Part shown: positions 32,950-40,395 of the stretch, one piece after another
Position numbering within the stretch: position 1 is the first letter of the stretch
How the letters are laid out: the number at the start of each line of letters is the position of its first letter
Translations under genes and position numbers: made by a program
The notes under the pieces: generated by a model
Databases searched by the model: none
What the model saw: the letters and a program-made list of their open reading frames with translations, nothing else
Told to the model about the DNA's origin: nothing
Assembly: GCA_023430045.1 (NCBI GenBank)
Contig: JAEZCF010000118.1
Coordinates: 1-40,457, forward strand
DNA length: 40,457 bases
Origin: Pseudomonadota bacterium
GTDB lineage: Bacteria; Pseudomonadota; Gammaproteobacteria; Xanthomonadales; Xanthomonadaceae
Direction: 5' to 3'

Positions 32950-32979
32950 CAAAAAAAGACCGCCCCGGAAGGCGGTCTT
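32950..32979 (-). terminator. Intrinsic terminator of gcvT-gcvH
   Basis: AAGACCGCC pairs with GGCGGTCTT around CCGGAA; on the minus strand it is followed by a T-run (A-tract 32951-32957). It begins 23 bp behind the gcvH stop codon. Confidence 0.93.
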
Positions 32980-33001
32980 CGAGCTCCGTTCGCAACGGCG
33001 A

Positions 33002-33397
33002 TCAGTGTTCGTCGTCTTCCAGGACCTCGGCATAGGCATCCGGTCCCAGCAGATCATTGAGCTCACTGGTCTCCACGCCTTCCAGCACGAACAGCCAGCC
33101 CTCTCCGTATGCATCTTCGTTGATGGTTTCCGGCTTGTCCGACAGCGCCGAATTCACTTCGACGACCGTGCCGCTGACCGGGCTGTAGACATCCGATGCG
33201 GCCTTGACCGACTCGACCACGGCAATCGCTTCGCCGGCCTTCGCGGCGTCGCCAACTCCGGGCAGCTCGACATAGACCAGGTCGCCCAGCAGGCCCTGGG
33301 CATGATCGGAAATACCCACGGTGACGCGACCGCCGCCTTCGACGCGCGCCCATTCGTGGGACTTGAGGAACTTGAGGTCGCCGGGGATCTCGCTCAT
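33002..33397 (-). CDS. gcvH: Glycine cleavage system H protein
   Basis: 131 residues. It carries the lipoyl arm that shuttles the aminomethyl group between the P, T and L proteins of the glycine cleavage system. The lipoylated residue is Lys65 in VVESVKAASDVYSPVSG. Other family regions are KFLKSHEWARVE, VGISDHAQGLLGDLVYVELP and NEDAYGEGWLFVL. A GGAG ribosome-binding site precedes the ATG. It follows gcvT by 90 bp on the same strand; that gap holds a small GC hairpin and a TACACT that could be a second promoter. The P-protein gene is not in this window. Confidence 0.97.
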   Translation of the reverse strand: MSEIPGDLKFLKSHEWARVEGGGRVTVGISDHAQGLLGDLVYVELPGVGDAAKAGEAIAVVESVKAASDVYSPVSGTVVEVNSALSDKPETINEDAYGEGWLFVLEGVETSELNDLLGPDAYAEVLEDDEH

Positions 33398-33487
33398 GAC
33401 ACTGCTCCAGGATTACAAGGGTGGAAAACGCGGCTAGTGTAACCAACCGGCAGGCCCTGCTGGCAGGCCCACGCCGACAGAATCGAC

Positions 33488-34600
33488 TCATTCGGCGGCA
33501 AGCACGCCCGGCTGGGCCTGGCCCTCGCGGACGAACGGGAACTTCACCACGCGCAACGGCACCTGGCGTCCACGGATGTCGACGCTGACCTCGCCGATGT
33601 CCCCGGCCGGCACACGCGCGAATGCGATGCCCTTGGCCAGGGTGGGCGAGAACGTGCCGGACAGGATTTCGCCCTGGCCGCTGGCCGTGGTGACGACCTG
33701 GCCGTGCCGCAGCACGCCCTTCTCATCCATCACCAGACCGATCATCTGGCGGGCGTCACCCGCCGCCTTCTGTGCCTCCAGCACGTCGCGGCCGATGAAG
33801 TCACGGCCTTCGTCCAGCGACACGGTCCAGGCCAGTGCGGCCTCGTAGGGCGTGATCGCTTCATCCATGTCCTGCCCGTACAGGTTCATGCCTGCTTCCA
33901 GGCGCAGGGTGTCGCGCGCACCCAGCCCAGCCGGCTTGACGCCGGCCTGCAACAGACGGTTCCAGAACGCGACCACCGCATCCTGCGGCAGCAGGATCTC
34001 GAAACCATCCTCGCCGGTATAGCCGGTGCGCGCCACGAACAAGGTTTCCCCTTCGCTGGAGCGCACCTCGGTCGCCGCGAAGCGGCCGAGCCTGCCGAGT
34101 ACATCACGCCCGGCGTCGTCCACCAGGCCGATCACCGCGTCGCGCGCCTGCGGGCCCTGCACGGCGAGGATGGCCAGGTCGGGACGCTGCTCCACCGTCA
34201 CACCGAACGGCTGTGCCTGTTCAACCAGCCAGGCCAGGTCCTTTTCACGCGTGGATGCGTTCACCACCATGCGGAAGAAATCGTCAGCCAGGAAATAGAC
34301 GATCAGATCGTCGATGACTCCGCCGCGCGCGTTGAGCATGCAGGAATACAGCGCCTTGCCCGGCGCCTTCAGCTTGTCCACCGAGTTCGCGAGCAGGCGG
34401 CGCAGGAACGGCTTGACCTGTTCCCCACGAAGATCGACCACGGTCATGTGGCTGACGTCGAACACGCCGGCCTGGCCGCGCACCAGGTGGTGCTCGTCGA
34501 GCTGCGAGCCGTAGTGGATGGGCATGTCCCAACCTCCGAAGTCGACCATCTTGGCGCCGAGGGCGCGGTGGGTATCGTTGAGCAGCGTCTTCTGGGTCAT
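33488..34600 (-). CDS. gcvT: Glycine cleavage system T protein (aminomethyltransferase)
   Basis: 370 residues. It releases ammonia from the aminomethyl group on the H protein and passes the one-carbon unit to tetrahydrofolate. Signatures: MVDFGGWDMPIHYGSQLDEHHLVR, VFDVSHMTVVDLRG, GGVIDDLIVYF (with the catalytic Asp), ARTGYTGEDGFEILLP and GARDTLRLEAGMNLYGQDM. E. coli GcvT is 364 residues. ATG 34600 is the family start. A GATAAT -10 lies about 33 bp upstream. I found no glycine riboswitch core in the leader, which is too short to hold one. Confidence 0.97.
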   Translation of the reverse strand: MTQKTLLNDTHRALGAKMVDFGGWDMPIHYGSQLDEHHLVRGQAGVFDVSHMTVVDLRGEQVKPFLRRLLANSVDKLKAPGKALYSCMLNARGGVIDDLIVYFLADDFFRMVVNASTREKDLAWLVEQAQPFGVTVEQRPDLAILAVQGPQARDAVIGLVDDAGRDVLGRLGRFAATEVRSSEGETLFVARTGYTGEDGFEILLPQDAVVAFWNRLLQAGVKPAGLGARDTLRLEAGMNLYGQDMDEAITPYEAALAWTVSLDEGRDFIGRDVLEAQKAAGDARQMIGLVMDEKGVLRHGQVVTTASGQGEILSGTFSPTLAKGIAFARVPAGDIGEVSVDIRGRQVPLRVVKFPFVREGQAQPGVLAAE

Positions 34601-34632
34601 GACCGGTCCGGAAACAGGGAAACGAAGCCTGC

Positions 34633-34638
34633 ATTATC
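34633..34638 (-). promoter_or_regulatory. -10 element of gcvT
   Basis: GATAAT on the minus strand, 33 bp before the start codon; the -35 position is not recognisable. The leader would be about 25 nt. Confidence 0.5.
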
Positions 34639-34701
34639 CCAGATAGACCGGCAGCGCTGTGCGCTGCATTGCCGCAGCGACGGCACAGCCGGCACCTGCA
34701 C

Positions 34702-34780
34702 GGCAGAGCCGACCCATGGCCGGCTGCTTTCGATGGACACATCGGGGGAAAAAGGCAGCCGATCATGGGTCGGCTCTGCC
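34702..34780. repeat. Long inverted repeat (paired REP palindromes)
   Basis: GGCAGAGCCGACCCATG (34702-34718) is perfectly complementary to 34764-34780 (17 bp); after two weak positions, CGGCTGC (34721-34727) pairs with GCAGCCG (34755-34761). The loop holds its own hairpin CGATG-GACA-CATCG (34731-34744). Each arm looks like a Stenotrophomonas REP element with GCAG for GTAG, placed head-out as an inverted pair. It lies between nfeD-like (ending) and gcvT (starting) and could stabilise or end the upstream transcript. Confidence 0.7.
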
Positions 34781-34800
34781 CTTATGCCACGCCGCCCGGA

Positions 34801-35232
34801 TCAGGCCGCTTCCACCTGCAGCACTGCGCCCTGCACGGCCACCACGCGCACACGCGTACCGGCGGGGAGATCCACCCCCGTCACCTGCCACCACGCATCA
34901 TCGATGCTCAGCCGGCCCTGGCCCGCCACGATGCCCTGCTGCAGCACCGTTACCCGGCCCACCAGTTGTGCGGTGCGCTGGTTCAACAACGGCGCATCGC
35001 TGGTCCGCGCGCGCGCCCTGCCCCAACGGCGATAGCACTGGATCGCCACCACGCTGAACACCACGAACGCCACCACCTGCCACAGCAACGGGACATCTGC
35101 CACGAACGCAACGATCAGGAACACCACCGCAGCGCCGATCCCGATCCACAGCATGAAGGCGCCGGGCGCCAGCGCCTCGGCAGCAAACAGGAGCAGCGCC
35201 AGCGCGCCCCATCCCACCACTTCCCAGCGCAT
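34801..35232 (-). CDS. NfeD-like membrane protein (short form)
   Basis: 143 residues. Three to four hydrophobic helices in the first 70 residues (MRWEVVGWGALALLLFAAEALA; GAFMLWIGIGAAVVFLIVAFVAD; WQVVAFVVFSVVAIQCY) are followed by an OB-fold domain (NQRTAQLVGRVTVLQQGIVAGQGRLSIDDAWWQVTG, then VDLPAGTRVRVVAVQGAVLQVE). This is the short NfeD type without protease domain. It begins one base after the stop of the SPFH gene (TGACATG) with GGAGA as ribosome-binding site. NfeD and stomatin-like partners are commonly co-encoded and thought to act together in membrane domains. Confidence 0.93.
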   Translation of the reverse strand: MRWEVVGWGALALLLFAAEALAPGAFMLWIGIGAAVVFLIVAFVADVPLLWQVVAFVVFSVVAIQCYRRWGRARARTSDAPLLNQRTAQLVGRVTVLQQGIVAGQGRLSIDDAWWQVTGVDLPAGTRVRVVAVQGAVLQVEAA

Positions 35233-35233
35233 G

Positions 35234-36193
35234 TCAGTCTCCAAAGCGCGGCGGCACCGCGCGCACGGGCTTGTCGTCCTGCTTGGCAAACGCGTTCCTG
35301 GCCAGTTCGGCGACACCGGCGATCGAGCCGATGACTCCGCTGGCCTCCATCGGCATCAGCACCAGCTTCTGGTTCGGCGACGTCGCCAGTTCCTTGAAGG
35401 CTTCGACATACTTCTGCGCCACGAAGTAATTGATGGCCTGGACGTCACCTTCGGCGATCGCCGCGGACACCATCTGCGTCGCCTTGGCTTCCGCCTCGGC
35501 AAGGCGCTCGCGCGCTTCGGCATCGCGGAACGCGGCTTCGCGACGACCTTCCGCTTCCAGCACGGTCGCCTGCTTCTCGCCATCGGCGCGCAGGATTTCC
35601 GATTGCCGGGCGCCTTCGGCTTCGAGGATCTGCGCACGCTTCTCGCGTTCGGCCTTCATCTGCCGGGCCATCGCATCGAGCAGGTCGCGCGGCGGCTGGA
35701 TGTCGCGGATCTCGATGCGGTTGACCTTCAGCCCCCACGGATTGGTGGCCTGGTCGACCACGCTGAGCAGCTGCGCGTTGATGACCTCACGCTGGCTGAG
35801 CGATTCATCCAGGTCCATCGAACCGATCACGGTGCGGATGTTCGTCAGCACCAGGGCGATCATCGCCACTTCCAGATTCGCGACCTCGTAGGCGGCCTTG
35901 GCGGCATCAAGTACCTGGAAGAACACCACACCGTCCACGCGCACGGCGGCGTTGTCCTTGGTGATCACCTCCTGGCTGGGTACGTCCAGCACCTGTTCCA
36001 TCATGTTTACCTTGCGCCCCACCCCGTACACGATGGGAATCAGGAAGTGCAGGCCCGGGGTCATGGTGTGGGTGTAACGACCGAACCGTTCCACGGTCCA
36101 TTCGTAACCCTGCGGCACCATCCGCACCGCCTTGAACAGGATGACCACGGCCACGAAGGCCAGCACCACGGTGAAGAACATCGTCGGGAACAT
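35234..36193 (-). CDS. SPFH/stomatin-like membrane protein (QmcA type)
   Basis: 319 residues. One N-terminal membrane helix (MFFTVVLAFVAVVILFKAV) is followed by the SPFH domain: VPQGYEWTVERFGRYTHTMTPGLHFLIP, DVPSQEVITKDNAAVRVDGVVFFQV, LTNIRTVIGSMDLDESLSQR and WGLKVNRIEIRDIQPP. A long charged coiled coil (about residues 170-240, rich in AEGARQSE/AEGRREAA units) drives oligomerisation into large cages in the membrane. The start was set at MFPTMFF, with AAGGAAAG upstream. It heads the pair with nfeD-like; a TATGCT (36227-36232) may be its -10. It is separated from ynfA-like by 114 bp. Confidence 0.94.
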   Translation of the reverse strand: MFPTMFFTVVLAFVAVVILFKAVRMVPQGYEWTVERFGRYTHTMTPGLHFLIPIVYGVGRKVNMMEQVLDVPSQEVITKDNAAVRVDGVVFFQVLDAAKAAYEVANLEVAMIALVLTNIRTVIGSMDLDESLSQREVINAQLLSVVDQATNPWGLKVNRIEIRDIQPPRDLLDAMARQMKAEREKRAQILEAEGARQSEILRADGEKQATVLEAEGRREAAFRDAEARERLAEAEAKATQMVSAAIAEGDVQAINYFVAQKYVEAFKELATSPNQKLVLMPMEASGVIGSIAGVAELARNAFAKQDDKPVRAVPPRFGD

Positions 36194-36307
36194 CGTGCTT
36201 TCCTTGTTGGGAGACGTCCAGACCGCAGCATAGCGCGTGAACGCGCGGTGCATGCGTTGCAGCCCGCACAGCCGCCCGGGCAGTTCTGCCCTTGGCGTTA
36301 CCTCGGC

Positions 36308-36631
36308 TCAGGCGGCGCGCGGGCCGAACATGATCACCATCATGCCGGCCAGGCAGAGCCCTACGCCGACCAGGTCCCAGCGACTGGGCCGGACGCCGTC
36401 CACCAGCCACAGCCACATCAGCGCGGTACCGATGTAGACACCGCCGTAAGCTGCGTACACGCGCCCGCTGGCGGTGGGATGCAGGGTGAGCAGCCAGGCG
36501 AACACGGCCAGGCTGGCTGCGGCCGGCAGCAGCAGCCAGGCACTGCCGTCCCTGCGCAGCCACAGCCAAGGCAGGTAGCATCCAACGATTTCCGCCAACG
36601 CGGTCACCAGGAACAGCGCGAAGGTCTTCAT
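36308..36631 (-). CDS. YnfA/UPF0060 family small membrane protein
   Basis: 107 residues, four hydrophobic helices, matching the UPF0060 pattern: FALFLVTALAEIVGCYLPWLW, TLHPTASGRVYAAYGGVYIGTAL and WLWLVDGVRPSRWDLVG, then GVGLCLAGMMVIMFGPR. It is related in fold to small multidrug-resistance pumps; E. coli YnfA is 108 residues and has been linked to efflux. Its ATG overlaps the mazG stop by 4 bp, so it is translationally coupled to it. Physiological substrate unknown. Confidence 0.93.
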   Translation of the reverse strand: MKTFALFLVTALAEIVGCYLPWLWLRRDGSAWLLLPAAASLAVFAWLLTLHPTASGRVYAAYGGVYIGTALMWLWLVDGVRPSRWDLVGVGLCLAGMMVIMFGPRAA

Positions 36632-37449
36632 GCGCCTGCTTCGCTCGCCTTTGCCTGCTGCCAGAGCGCTTCCTGTACTTCCAGGTCCAGCCCGGACAGC
36701 ACCTGGCCGGCACCCGCCGCCTGCGCCTCCATGCTGCGGAAACGCCGCTCGAACTTCTGGTTCGCCCCACGCATCGCCGCGCCGACGTCCACGCCGGCAT
36801 GCCGCGCCAGGTTGGCGCAGACGAACAGCAGGTCGCCAAGCTCTTCCTGCAGCCGTGCCGTGTTGCCGGCGACGTCGCCGCGCTCGAACTCTTCCCGCAG
36901 TTCCTGCAGTTCTTCGGCCGCCTTGTCCAGCACCGGCAACGGCCCGGGCCAATCGAAGCCGACCCTGGCCGCACGCGACTGCAGCTTCACCGCCCGTTGC
37001 CACTCCGGCAGCCCGCGCGAGATGCCCGCCAATGCGGAATCGTCCGTTTCACCCTTGGCCACGCGCTCTGCGCGCTTGATGGTCTCCCAGTTGCGCATCA
37101 CCCCGTCCGCATCGTCCACGTCGATCTGCGCGAACACATGCGGATGGCGACGCACCATCTTGTCGTTGATCGCACGGGCAACGTCGGCAAAGGCGAACGC
37201 ACCCTGCTCTTCGGCCATGCGCGCATGGAACACCACCTGCAGCAGCAGGTCGCCCAGCTCGTCGCACAGATCATCCAGGTCGCCGCGATCGATCGCGTCG
37301 GCCACCTCGTACGCTTCCTCGATGGTGTAGGGCGCGATGGTGGAAAAGTCCTGCTCCAGGTCCCATGGGCAGCCCTCGTGCGGATCGCGCAGGCGCGCCA
37401 TGATCGCCAGCAGCCTGCCCAGTTCGGTCACCGCGTCGGTCGTGCTCAT
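36628..37449 (-). CDS. mazG: Nucleoside triphosphate pyrophosphohydrolase MazG
   Basis: 273 residues (E. coli 263). It cleaves NTPs to NMP and pyrophosphate, a house-cleaning activity. Two MazG modules: the N-terminal one has CPWDLEQDFSTIAPYTIEEAYEV, DELGDLLLQVVFHARMAEE and RRHPHVFA; the C-terminal one has EELQELREEF and LQEELGDLLFVCANLARHAGVD. The EExxE/ExxD metal ligands are present in both. Start and stop overlap the neighbouring genes (cysQ before, ynfA-like after) by 4 bp each, marking a tight operon with nudE and cysQ, all enzymes acting on nucleotides. Confidence 0.97.
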   Translation of the reverse strand: MSTTDAVTELGRLLAIMARLRDPHEGCPWDLEQDFSTIAPYTIEEAYEVADAIDRGDLDDLCDELGDLLLQVVFHARMAEEQGAFAFADVARAINDKMVRRHPHVFAQIDVDDADGVMRNWETIKRAERVAKGETDDSALAGISRGLPEWQRAVKLQSRAARVGFDWPGPLPVLDKAAEELQELREEFERGDVAGNTARLQEELGDLLFVCANLARHAGVDVGAAMRGANQKFERRFRSMEAQAAGAGQVLSGLDLEVQEALWQQAKASEAGA

Positions 37450-38273
37450 CGCCGTTCCTCGTTTTCGTGGGTGATCCAGTCACGCCATGGCAGGCTGGGG
37501 TCGCCCAGGGCCATGAAATCGCCGTTGAGCAGGCTTTCGCGCCGGTTGTACCGGAAGGGCTTTCCGCTTGCGGCGGACACTACGATGCCGCCGGCGGCAT
37601 GCAGCACGCACTGGCCGGCTGCGGTGTCCCATTCGCTGGTGGGACCCAGCCGCGGATAAACGTCCAGATCGCCTTCGGCGATGCGGCAGAACTTCAACGA
37701 GGAACCCTGTGCCACGGTCTCGATGTCGCCCATCCGCTGCAGCAGCGCCTCCGTCCGCGGCGAACGATGCGAGCGACTGGCAGCCACCCGCAGCGGCGCC
37801 TGTGCCGGGACACGCGTATGCAGTACGGTGTCGTGCAGCCCCTGCCGACGGAACGCCTGTTCGCCACGCATGGCATGCCAGACCACTCCCGTCACCGGCG
37901 CAAGCACCACCCCGAAGGTCGCAGCGCCCTGATAGATGAGGGCGATATTGACGCTGAACTCGCCATTGCGCTTGATGAATTCGCGGGTGCCATCCAAGGG
38001 GTCCACCAGCCAGTACGCGCCCCAGTGCCGCCGCGTTTCCCAGTCCACCATGGCGGACTCCTCGGACAGGATCGGCAGGTCCGGGGTCAGGCGCGATAGT
38101 CCGTTGACGATCAACTGGTTGGCGGCCAGGTCGGCGGCGGTCACGGGACTGTCATCGTCCTTCAGCACCACGTCGAAGCCCGACGCGTAGACCTGCATGA
38201 TGGCGGCGGCGGCGTCCTGGGCGATGGCGATGACGGTTTCGCGCAGGTCGCTGGTGATGCGGACGTGGGTCAT
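37446..38273 (-). CDS. cysQ: 3'(2'),5'-bisphosphate nucleotidase
   Basis: 275 residues of the inositol-monophosphatase fold. It hydrolyses PAP, the by-product of sulfate assimilation, to AMP. Metal-site motifs: DDDSPVTAADLAANQ, ILSEES (Glu), WLVDPLDGTREFIKRNGEFSVNIALI and, near the C-terminus, EWDTAAGQCVLHAAGG. The start MTHVRITSDL gives normal length. It lies 43 bp behind nudE and overlaps mazG by 4 bp. Confidence 0.95.
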   Translation of the reverse strand: MTHVRITSDLRETVIAIAQDAAAAIMQVYASGFDVVLKDDDSPVTAADLAANQLIVNGLSRLTPDLPILSEESAMVDWETRRHWGAYWLVDPLDGTREFIKRNGEFSVNIALIYQGAATFGVVLAPVTGVVWHAMRGEQAFRRQGLHDTVLHTRVPAQAPLRVAASRSHRSPRTEALLQRMGDIETVAQGSSLKFCRIAEGDLDVYPRLGPTSEWDTAAGQCVLHAAGGIVVSAASGKPFRYNRRESLLNGDFMALGDPSLPWRDWITHENEERR

Positions 38274-38316
38274 CGCGGCCGGGACCGGCGAATGCAGCGT
38301 TTTCCCGATCTGCCCA

Positions 38317-38865
38317 TCAGGTGCCCCGTTCCAGCCATTGCCGCGCTATGAACAGCGCGGCCAGCGAACGGCCCTCCGAAAAATCCTCGCGCAGCATCAG
38401 CTGGTCCAGCTCGGCAAGTTTCCAGGGCACCACTTCCAGCTCTTCGGGCTCGTCACCGGGCAGCCGCTGCGGATAGAGATCGCGCGCCACCACCAGCCAG
38501 GACTGATGGCTCATGTAGGTCGGCGCCAGCGTCATCGCCCTCAGCACGTCCACGCGGCGAGCGCCGTAACCCGCTTCTTCCTTCAGTTCGCGGTCGGCGG
38601 CCTGTTCGGGCGTCTCGCCGGCGTCGATACGGCCCTTTACCAGCCCCAGCTCGTAGCGATGCATGCCGGCGGCGTACTCGCGCACCAGCAGCACGGTTTC
38701 CGCGTCGAGCATCGGCACCACCACCACCGCGCCGTGACCGCTGCCCACCAGGCGCTGGAAGACACGGCGTTCGCCATTGGAGAATTCAAGGTCCAGGTGC
38801 TGGCGCTTGAACGGCCCGTTTTCTTCGTCGGTGATGCGGTGGATGATCGGCAACGGGCGGCTCAT
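38317..38865 (-). CDS. nudE: Nudix hydrolase, NudE (ADP-compound hydrolase) type
   Basis: 182 residues (E. coli NudE 186). The Nudix box is complete: GLVKGRIDAGETPEQAADREL followed by KEEAGYGA (residues 90-120). NudE-type enzymes split ADP-ribose, NADH and Ap3A. The flanking segments VLLVREYAAGMHRYELGLVKG and the LAPTYMSHQSWLVVARDLYPQ stretch match this subgroup. ATG 38865 was chosen by comparison of length. It is the first gene of the nudE-cysQ-mazG-ynfA-like operon and is divergent from rsmE, 187 bp away. Confidence 0.93.
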   Translation of the reverse strand: MSRPLPIIHRITDEENGPFKRQHLDLEFSNGERRVFQRLVGSGHGAVVVVPMLDAETVLLVREYAAGMHRYELGLVKGRIDAGETPEQAADRELKEEAGYGARRVDVLRAMTLAPTYMSHQSWLVVARDLYPQRLPGDEPEELEVVPWKLAELDQLMLREDFSEGRSLAALFIARQWLERGT

Positions 38866-39052
38866 GCGGGAACCCCGGCCAGGGTCGATAGAATGTGCGG
38901 AGGCAGCAACGTGTTCATGAATCCGAAATGCTAGCAGACCCGTCCCCCTTCCCGCAGGAAGACGCTGTTCCTCCTGCCCCGACAGGGAAGCACCTCTTCC
39001 TTCCGCCACCGCTGGCGCATGCGATGCCGGCATTCACCCTGGAGCGTTCCGC
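38866..39052. promoter_or_regulatory. Divergent region, nudE / rsmE
   Basis: TAGAAT (38889-38894, plus strand) and TAGCAT (minus strand, 38930-38935 region) are possible -10 boxes for rsmE and nudE; no -35 fits well. GGAG (39041-39044) is the rsmE ribosome-binding site. Confidence 0.35.
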
Positions 39053-39790
39053 ATGCGCGTGACCCGCTGTCCGGTTCCGATGGCCCTGCAGGCGGGCCAG
39101 ACCCTGTCCCTTCCCGATGACACCGCCAACCACCTGGTGCGCGTCATGCGCCTGGGCGAAGGCGATGCCTGCATCCTGTTCAACGGCGATGGTCACGATT
39201 ACTCCGCCACCCTGGTCGCGGTCGGCAAGCGTGAGGTGCGGGTTCGCGTGGACCAGGGCGTTCCGCTGGCGAACGAGTCCGGCCTGCGCATCACCCTGCT
39301 GCAGGGCGTGGCGCGGGGCGAGAAGATGGATCTGATCCTGCAGAAGGCCACCGAGCTGGGCGTGGCGGCGATCGTGCCGGTCAACGCCGAGCGGACCGAA
39401 GTGAAACTGGACGGCACCCGGGCCGAAAAGCGCGTGATGCACTGGAACCACGTCGTGCAGTCGGCATGCGGGCAATCCGGGCGTGCCGTGATCCCGGCAG
39501 TCGGCGCGCCGCTGTCGCTGGCCCAGGCGGTGGCCGCGCTCCCCGTCGATACGCTGCGCCTGACCCTGGACCCACAGGGTACGCATCGGCTGGCCACGTT
39601 GGCTGCGGCGCCTGTGGCCGGCATCGTCATCGCCATCGGCCCGGAAGGTGGCTGGTCGCCGCGCGACCGCGCACAGCTGGCCAGCGCCGGATTCGAAGGG
39701 CTGCAGCTGGGCCCGCGCATCCTGCGCACGGAAACGGCCGGACTGGCCGCGATCGCCGCATTGCAGGCACGGCTGGGGGATATGGGTTGA
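39053..39790 (+). CDS. rsmE: 16S rRNA (uracil-1498-N3)-methyltransferase
   Basis: 245 residues (E. coli 243). It methylates U1498 of 16S rRNA using S-adenosylmethionine. An N-terminal PUA-like domain (HLVRVMRLGEGDACILFNGDG) is followed by the SPOUT knot: LQGVARGEKMDLILQKATELGV, ERTEVKL, WNHVVQSACGQSGRAVIP, and the SAM-binding knot IAIGPEGGWSPRDRAQLASAGFE then LGPRILRTETAGLAAI. The start is supported by GGAG 8 bp upstream. It appears to be monocistronic, with a REP cluster behind it. Confidence 0.97.
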   Translation: MRVTRCPVPMALQAGQTLSLPDDTANHLVRVMRLGEGDACILFNGDGHDYSATLVAVGKREVRVRVDQGVPLANESGLRITLLQGVARGEKMDLILQKATELGVAAIVPVNAERTEVKLDGTRAEKRVMHWNHVVQSACGQSGRAVIPAVGAPLSLAQAVAALPVDTLRLTLDPQGTHRLATLAAAPVAGIVIAIGPEGGWSPRDRAQLASAGFEGLQLGPRILRTETAGLAAIAALQARLGDMG

Positions 39791-39827
39791 GCGGCCCCGC
39801 CCCGCCGCAGGGTGACGCTTCAGTCAG

Positions 39828-39921
39828 GTAGAGCGGGGCTCTGCCCCGCTGGGCGATGAAGATCCTGCCGGGCAGAGCCCGGCACTACGAACCCCTCAGA
39901 TAGAGCGGGGCGCTGCCCGCT
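39828..39921. repeat. Cluster of three REP (SMAG-type) palindromes
   Basis: Copy 1 (39828-39850): GTAG then stem AGCGGGGC / GCCCCGCT, loop TCT. Copy 2 (39866-39888), inverted: TGCCGGGC / GCCCGGCA, loop AGA, then CTAC. Copy 3 (39901-39921), same direction as copy 1 but degraded: TAG head and stem AGCGGG / CCCGCT. Copies 1 and 2 face each other across 15 bp. The GTAG head and 8-bp stem agree with REP elements described in Stenotrophomonas, which are spread by a REP-associated transposase encoded elsewhere. It sits between convergent rsmE and the CheW-like gene. Confidence 0.85.
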
Positions 39922-39933
39922 GCCCGGAAATGC

Positions 39934-40395
39934 TTACTGGAGCGCATCCAGCGCGCTTTCCAGGGCGTCCAGGTTGGGCAGCAACGCGCTCTGCTCTCCC
40001 AGCAGCACGCGCATGTGCACGCTGTCGGGCAGCGTTTCTTCGGATGCGTCGGCGAGCAGGCCGTCGCGCGGTACCGAAATGAGCTGCGGGAAGCTCTGCG
40101 TGAGCAGCGCGAAATAAGGCCGCTGAGCATTGCCGGAAACCGACTTGAGCACCACCACCTTGTTGTTGATCGCCACGGTCTCTTCGCCGAAGCCGGAAAG
40201 CCGTGCGAAGGATACCAGTGGCACCTTCCAGCCATGCCAGGCCAGCTCGCCGAGCAACCAGCCGGGTGCGTCGGCAAGCGGTTCCACCGCCGCCTTGGCC
40301 ATCATCTCCGCCACCGTTGCATTGGGCAGCAGCACGCGTTCCGGACCGGACTGGATCAGGACACCGCGGATTTCATCGTTGTTGGTATAGCTCAC
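39934..40395 (-). CDS. CheW-like chemotaxis coupling protein (possible ChpC)
   Basis: 153 residues spanning a single CheW-type domain: RGVLIQSGPERVLLPNATVAEMM, LGELAWHGWKVPLVSFARLSGFG, NNKVVVLKSVSGNAQRPYFALLTQSFPQL and the C-terminal SVHMRVLLGEQSALLPNLDAL. CheW proteins couple receptors to a CheA-type kinase. The start is GTG, overlapping the stop of the upstream gene (GTGA). In xanthomonads and pseudomonads a diverged CheW of this kind ends the pil-chp cluster controlling type IV pili, so ChpC is the likely counterpart; the rest of the cluster would lie beyond the window. Confidence 0.8.
   Translation of the reverse strand: MSYTNNDEIRGVLIQSGPERVLLPNATVAEMMAKAAVEPLADAPGWLLGELAWHGWKVPLVSFARLSGFGEETVAINNKVVVLKSVSGNAQRPYFALLTQSFPQLISVPRDGLLADASEETLPDSVHMRVLLGEQSALLPNLDALESALDALQ

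Larger units (their letters stand above)
32194..33001. other. 808-bp region without a gene
   Basis: No protein-like frame was found on either strand. The part next to the histone-like gene is its leader (to about 32475) and promoter (32478-32506). The middle (32510-32900) is unusual for this genome: A/T tracts (32491-32498, 32763-32771, 32817-32824), a GCGCAAA-N6-TTTGCGC palindrome (near 32799-32818) and a GCATGC-rich patch near 32670-32695. The end holds the gcvH terminator. It may be a curved or protein-bound spacer, or hold an untypical small RNA; no complete promoter-terminator pair supports the latter. Confidence 0.5.

Noticed and set aside
32566..33060. A 164-codon frame in the gene-free region
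   Set aside because: The translation is of mixed composition with no hydrophobic core or motif, crosses the gcvH terminator and runs into gcvH antisense.
34601..34700. A glycine riboswitch in front of gcvT
   Set aside because: The leader predicted from the GATAAT box is about 25 nt and no aptamer core was found in the surrounding sequence.
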